DNA of 64,000 nucleotides from Yamagishiella unicocca (Eukaryota > Chlorophyta > Chlorophyceae > Chlamydomonadales > Volvocaceae), in NCBI GenBank assembly GCA_003116995.1, contig BDSL01000195.1, forward strand, positions 1-64,000, read 5' to 3'. Numbering within the stretch: the first letter of the stretch is position 1; every line of letters starts with the position of its first letter. Both the position numbers and the translations under genes were made by a program. The notes below the pieces were generated by a model that worked only from the letters and a program-made list of their open reading frames with translations, ran no database searches and was not told where the DNA came from. Shown in pieces: positions 60,001-64,000 of the stretch.

Positions 60001-63000
60001 GCCCAGCTCAGCGGTGTCATGCCACCCTGTCGGTCGGTAATAAGTGGGGGCCGGGGCAGTGTTGCCGGCCAGGCGGTCAGTTGGTTGGCCCACCGAGCAG
60101 GCAGGTGGGGCCGTGGGGCGCTGTGGACGTCCACACCCCCGCTCTGGCCAGGTGGGCCCTCAGGCCGCGTTAGGCATTTCGACTTGATTGGTATGTCTTG
60201 TCCGTTTTGTTTTGCCGCTGTGCGCGTGCGTTTGCGACCCTTGCTGTCACCGCGGTTTCCCAGCCGGCACGGCGGCGCGGTTCAAGACATGGGACGGTCC
60301 AGGACGTTCGCTGCTGGCATCTTACGCCGCTATGGTAACACCGGTCGGTATCCGGGCAGGGCGCCGGCGGGCTGCACCGCCACTCGCCGCGCCGCGCCCA
60401 ATTCCGCTCCCCCCGTTTCTCCGTCATACGCGTTGCACGTCACCGAGCTTTTTTTATCCTTTTTCTATTTGTTTTACACAGCTCCGACAGGCCAGGTTTG
60501 CTGGTAGTCGGTTCCAGTGCTCCAGAATGCGCCCACAAAATTGGTGTCCGACGACCATGCGCGGACTATCCTGTCCCGTTGCGTAAAAGGGTTTTTATAC
60601 ACCCCCCTGCCCCCACCCACGACGTGGTGAGTCTCCGGTTCGGGTCCCGGGCCCCACTCGCCCCGAAGACCACGGGCCCCCCCCTTCCCCCCCGCCTCCC
60701 GCCCCACTCCCCCCTGCCCGCCCCCTGCCCCTCCCCCTGCCCCTCCCCCTGCCCCTCCCCCTGCCCCTCCCCCTGCCCCTCCCTCTGCCCCTCCCCCTGG
60801 CCCTCCCCCTGGCCCCCCCGCCTCCCCCGTGACCCCCCCACCCCCACCCCCGGCCATCCACTCCAAGGCACGACCGCACAATTTCACCGCGACTAGGTAT
60901 TATTGCGAGGGCCCCCTCGAGCGGAACGCAACTTGTGTTTGGTACACACCGCATATCGAACACTCGTGTTGTTGTCGATCGCAACAGCGTTGATGCGCCA
61001 CCTTTTAAGCAGGCCTTATCACGTATATCACATGCGCACAGCGGCCGCCCAATGCTAATGCGCCATCTATCGCCACGGCATTGGCGCAAATAAAACAAGA
61101 CACCTGGCCCGTGCGCAAAGTAAGGCATGGCGCGCTACCCAGGCCCCCGCGCCGCTTCCGCCACCAACCCTCGGAACGCACCTCGGTGGCCGCCTCCTTG
61201 TTGGCGCCGGCCTTGAGCAGCTCACGCACCACCTCGACGTGCCCTTCATCAGCGGCATAGCTCAGCGGTGTCATGCCGTTCTGTCGGTCGGTAATAAGTG
61301 GGGGCCGGGGCAGTGTTGCCGGCCAGGCGGTCAGTTGGTTGGCCCAATGAGCAGGCAGGTGGGGCCGTGGGGTGCTATGGACGTCCACACCGCCGCCTGT
61401 GCCACACCTACCAGCGGCGGTATGATATCGACACACGGGCAGCGGGCTTACGGACTCCCACCCGATACAAATAGGTTCCTACCCGAACGAATACTTGCAG
61501 TCAGGCAACAAGCGCCCATACCGTTGCCTGCACCAAGCAACCCCACCTATTCCATACTCGGCGATCCATAATGCAGCAGTAGTCCAGCAGTCCCACCCCA
61601 CCCCAACCACCCCGACGGCCCAGTGCGTGCACATTTAAACACTTTCTTTGACGACTGTGCAATCATCTCATATTTTGATCCTTTCGAGCAATAGACACCG
61701 CCGCTCCCTCTCGGTCCACTCGCCTTCGTACTACGTCGGCACCCCCCCCTGCCCCGCTCGCCCCGTTAAGCCCACCCAGCTTCGCACGTGCGCAAGTGCC
61801 TCCGTCGACGCCCCACGCAACCCCGCTCGAACCGCCCACGCGTCGTGCGCAAGTGCCTCCGTCGGCCACTTTGTAGTGGCGAGGACAGGGGCAAAGCCCC
61901 CCTGCCGCCCCCGCTCTGGCCAGGTGGGTCCTCCGGCCGCGTTAGGCACTTCGACTTTCCGCCCCTCCCCCCTGCCACCCCCCCACGACGTGGTGAGTCT
62001 ACGGCTCGGGTCCCGGGCCCCGCTCGCCCCGAACACCACGGGCCCCCCCTCCCCCCCCCTGCCCCCTTGCCCGCCACGAGCCCCCCCCCCCCTTGTCCGC
62101 CCCCTTGTCCGCCCCCCCCTTGTCCGCCCCCTGCCCCCCTCCTTGTCCGACCCCTGCTGCCCCCCTCCTTGTCCGACCCCTGCCCCCCTCCTTGTCCGCC
62201 CCCTGCACCCCCCCTTGTCCGCCCCCTGCCCCCCTCCTTGTCCGACCCCTTGTCCACCCCCTGCCCCCCTCCTTGTCCGCCCCCTGCCCCCCTCCTTGTC
62301 CGCCCCCTGCCCCCCCCTTTTCCGCCCCCTGCCCCCCCCTTTTCCGCCCCCTGCCCGCCCCCTGCCCCCCTCCTTGTCCGCCCCCTGCCCCCCCCCTTGT
62401 CCACCCGCCCCCTGCCCCCCTCCTTGTCCGCCCCCTGCACCCTTCCTAGTCCGCCCCCTGCACCCCTCCTTGTCCGCCCCCTGCACCCCTCCTTGTCCGC
62501 CCCCTGCACCCCTCCTTGTCCGCAAAGTAAGGCATGGCGCGCTACCCAGGCCCCCGCGCCGCTTCCGGCACCAACCCTCGGAACGCACCTCGGTGGCCGC
62601 CTCCTTGTTGGCGCCGGCCTTGAGCAGCTCACGCACCACTTCGACGCGCCCTTCCTTAGCGGCCCTTATCAGCGGTGTCCAGCCATCCTGTCGGTCGGTA
62701 ATAAGTGGGGGCCGGGGCAGTGTTGCCGGCCAGCAGGTGTTCAGTTGCTTGGCCCACTGAGCAGGCAGGTGCCACTGTTGGGTGGAGGGGGGTGGTGTGG
62801 GTTCTGGAGGGCTGACCCAGCCAACACAGGGGTTATAGAGTAGGGGTTGGATTACAGAGGGATTATATAACAGAGGGGTCGGGTTACAGGGGGGAAGTCA
62901 ATCTAAGGGGTTTACCCCGCCCCTGGGGCTTGGTGACCCACTGGATGGGGTGTTACCCACCGGAGGGGTTACATAGGGAGTAATGGGGTAACTGACCTTT

Positions 63001-63894
63001 CTATGCCAGAGGGACTCAGGGAAATGTTTGATTGCGGCCAGGTCCCAAATACGGCCGCATGGCTGCAGCAGCAGACCTCCATCACGCAGACGTCTCTGAG
63101 AGAGAAGATTAGTCCTTGGACGAAGTACGGCACACCATACTCCGTCTTATTGATAACTAGGCTGATCCAATTTCATTCAGCGGTATCCGCCGTAGTATAA
63201 TATAATGATAATGTATTCCTTGTTGGTTGTCCCTAGTAGTTAATTCCAATATGGCTCAGTTACACCCTCAACCGTGCTCTGGGACGGACCCCATCACGGC
63301 CGCCCCTGCCCGACTCTGCACGCACTCATCCGTTTGATTTCGCTAACAGGCCACCACCTCACTCTGCATTGTCATGCGCACATGATTGGACCTCCCATTC
63401 TAGCGGATAGCAACGAATGACTTCCCTTCATAAATCGTAGTCAAGAAATTCCTGTGACAGCTATCCATTCTTCGACTGTCCTTGAAACGAAACCTGACGA
63501 CAACAGCCTCAGCCAGAGGGGGGGTGCACCCAGCCTTCCCTACCTCGGTTCGTCTTCCATCCACCACCCCGGAGGCCACCCCTGCCCTCACCACATGTGC
63601 TGTACACCAACAGCTTCAGACCAACCCGGAGCACAACCTGGGCATCAGTTGGCGGTGCGGTGTGTGCAGCTTTCCCCGATTGATGCACAACACTTTGCCA
63701 TTTGCAGTGTATGAGTAAATAATAAGGTACAGAACATCGTACCTTGTCACGCTTCTCGAGGTCCTTTTTGGGCACCGGCGGTTGAGCGAGTGAGTCTGCC
63801 TGCTCGTGTGTCCGGCCAAGCTGATCCAACCATGATTGGATGGAGTTACGCAGCCCAATGTTGTCAATAAGCGTCTTGGACGTGAGGGACAGGT
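48003..63894 (-). CDS. U-box and ankyrin-repeat gene with ten duplicated one-repeat exons (5' end outside window)
   Basis: Exons in reading order: 63743-63894; 62589-62687; 61182-61280; 59928-60026; 58652-58750; 56952-57050; 55224-55322; 53558-53656; 51719-51817; 49985-50083; 49022-49120; terminal 48003-48071. The first encodes the end of a U-box (TLIDNIGLRNSIQSWLDQL), which binds E2 enzymes in ubiquitin ligases, and ends KKDLEKRDK. Each 99-nt exon is phase 0-0 and encodes one 33-residue ankyrin repeat: x-G-x-TPL-x-x-AA-x-x-G-x, then VEVVRELLKAGANKEAA, then two residues. All ten have acceptor CCGACAG and donor GTGCGTT; none has a stop. The terminal exon reads SGRKALDYAGSNADLRALLR and closes with a stop. 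The U-box is incomplete because the gene runs off the right edge. Direct splicing from 63743 to 62687 is inferred; an exon in the 1.05 kb between cannot be excluded. The gene is likely a substrate-recognition E3 ligase, but its partner is unknown. Confidence 0.8.
52521..52601 (+). mobile_element. 81-bp MITE-like insertion with target duplication
   Basis: Only this block of the ankyrin array has the insert. The element starts TGTTGTACTACG and ends GGATACAACA, giving 7-bp terminal inverted repeats TGTTGTA/TACAACA. It is flanked on both sides by CTGTG (52516-52520 and 52602-52606); the other blocks have a single CTGTG followed by CGCG. It is too small to encode anything, so it would be a non-autonomous DNA element. 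Confidence 0.8.
58861..61378. repeat. Most recent duplication pair in the ankyrin array
   Basis: The unit 58861-60136 (1,276 bp) is followed directly by its near copy from 60137. For at least 450 bp from each junction the two are identical by eye, including GCGCCGGCGGGCTGC and CGACTTGATTGGTATG, which other blocks lack. Differences are mainly in the number of CCCCTGCCCCT units and in the ankyrin exon. Confidence 0.9.
62050..62525. repeat. C-rich 21-bp minisatellite expansion
   Basis: About 20 degenerate units of CCCTCCTTGTCCGCCCCCTG fill the place of the usual block interior in the last (right-most) block. They run straight into GCAAAGTAAGGCATGG of the next landmark. A shorter run of the same unit is at 49480-49560, in the second block. 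Confidence 0.9.
62761..63742. other. Intron before the ankyrin array, low-repeat
   Basis: Right of the last block the sequence loses similarity to the array. It holds several GGGGTTACA-like motifs (62830-62990) and then ordinary AT-richer sequence. I see no ankyrin-like or U-box-like coding on the minus strand here, so it is read as one intron of the ankyrin gene. Confidence 0.5.
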
Positions 63895-64000
63895 CTGAGG
63901 CGTCGGGTGGGTCAGAGGGCGGAGAGTTGAGAGGAGAAGCGAGGATATCCACGAAAATGGTGACGGTGGCAGGTGACAGGTAAAATGTGGAACGGACATG

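Larger units (their letters stand above)
48420..62760. repeat. Tandem array of ten exon-plus-intron blocks
   Basis: Blocks recur at intervals of about 963, 1734, 1839, 1666, 1728, 1700, 1276, 1254 and 1407 bp (ankyrin exon to ankyrin exon). Each full block has, left to right: a C-rich tract; GGCCATCCACTCC; AGGTATATATTGCGAGGGCC; GCGCAAATAAAACAAGACAC in most; the ankyrin exon; a spacer with GATACAAATAGGTTCC; GTGCGCAAGTGCCTCCGTC twice; and CCACAAAATTGGTGTCCGAC. The first two blocks and the last have internal deletions. Blocks 7 and 8 share the same deletion, joining CCACAC to CCCCGCTCTGG. Intron sequence is nearly as conserved as the exons. Confidence 0.95.

Noticed and set aside
58894..60586. 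Identical 132- and 226-codon ORFs in adjacent blocks as a gene family
   Set aside because: Their identity reflects the 1,276-bp recent duplication; they are intronic to the ankyrin gene.
48566..62843. Conserved plus-strand ORFs of 100-350 codons in each ankyrin block
   Set aside because: They are Pro-rich or Arg/Ser/Ala-rich, vary in frame between blocks through indels, and have no domain; they recur only because the DNA is duplicated.

Overview
This window looks like nuclear DNA of a chlamydomonad (volvocine-type) green alga. It is GC-rich. The genes are split into many short exons by introns with GT...AG ends, usually ending in a C-rich tract plus gCAG. The gene content fits: a secreted pherophorin-like wall protein, a radial-spoke MORN protein of the flagellum, a long MYND-finger protein, and a U-box/ankyrin gene. 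Introns and spacers are full of minisatellites. All gene models below were built by hand from splice sites, with reading-phase continuity checked at every junction. None has been tested against transcripts or databases.

Layout. 1-710 is a 20-bp minisatellite. It lies downstream of the last visible exon of a GEN1/Yen1-like nuclease (1025-1535, minus), which continues off the left edge. 2.6-8.6 kb is a tandem segmental duplication carrying two secreted proteins built almost wholly of Pro-Glu-Lys repeats (minus). 11.3-13.5 kb is a pherophorin-like gene (plus), bracketed by 1.2-kb direct repeats at about 9.95-11.18 and 13.80-15.10 kb. 16.1-20.6 kb is a 1,113-residue MYND protein (minus). 21.7-27.3 kb is an RSPH10B-like radial spoke protein (8 exons, minus). 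It is divergent from NHP2, the H/ACA snoRNP subunit (27.85-28.94 kb, plus). 30.3-34.1 kb is a probable mitochondrial protein with a C-terminal J domain (7 exons, minus). It is divergent from a VTT/DedA-family membrane protein (34.5-37.7 kb, plus). 40.2-43.9 kb is a mitochondrial OXA1/YidC-type insertase (8 exons, plus). 43.9-48.0 kb has no confident gene and holds short palindromic repeats.

The most striking part is 48.0-63.9 kb. One minus-strand gene begins (5' end off the right edge) with the end of a U-box domain. It then runs through ten tandem copies of a 99-nt exon and ends in a 22-codon terminal exon. Each 99-nt exon encodes exactly one ankyrin repeat, is phase 0-0, and sits in a duplicated 1.0-1.8-kb block that includes its intron. 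Residues of the ankyrin framework are invariant across all ten copies. Differences are concentrated at the positions that form the binding face in ankyrin repeats, and alleles at these positions are shuffled between copies. This looks like an expanding, diversifying recognition gene.

The genes do not form one pathway. Shared themes are organelle-targeted proteins (J protein, OXA1, VTT), flagellar and wall functions (RSPH10B, pherophorin-like, PEK proteins), and very recent duplication at three scales.
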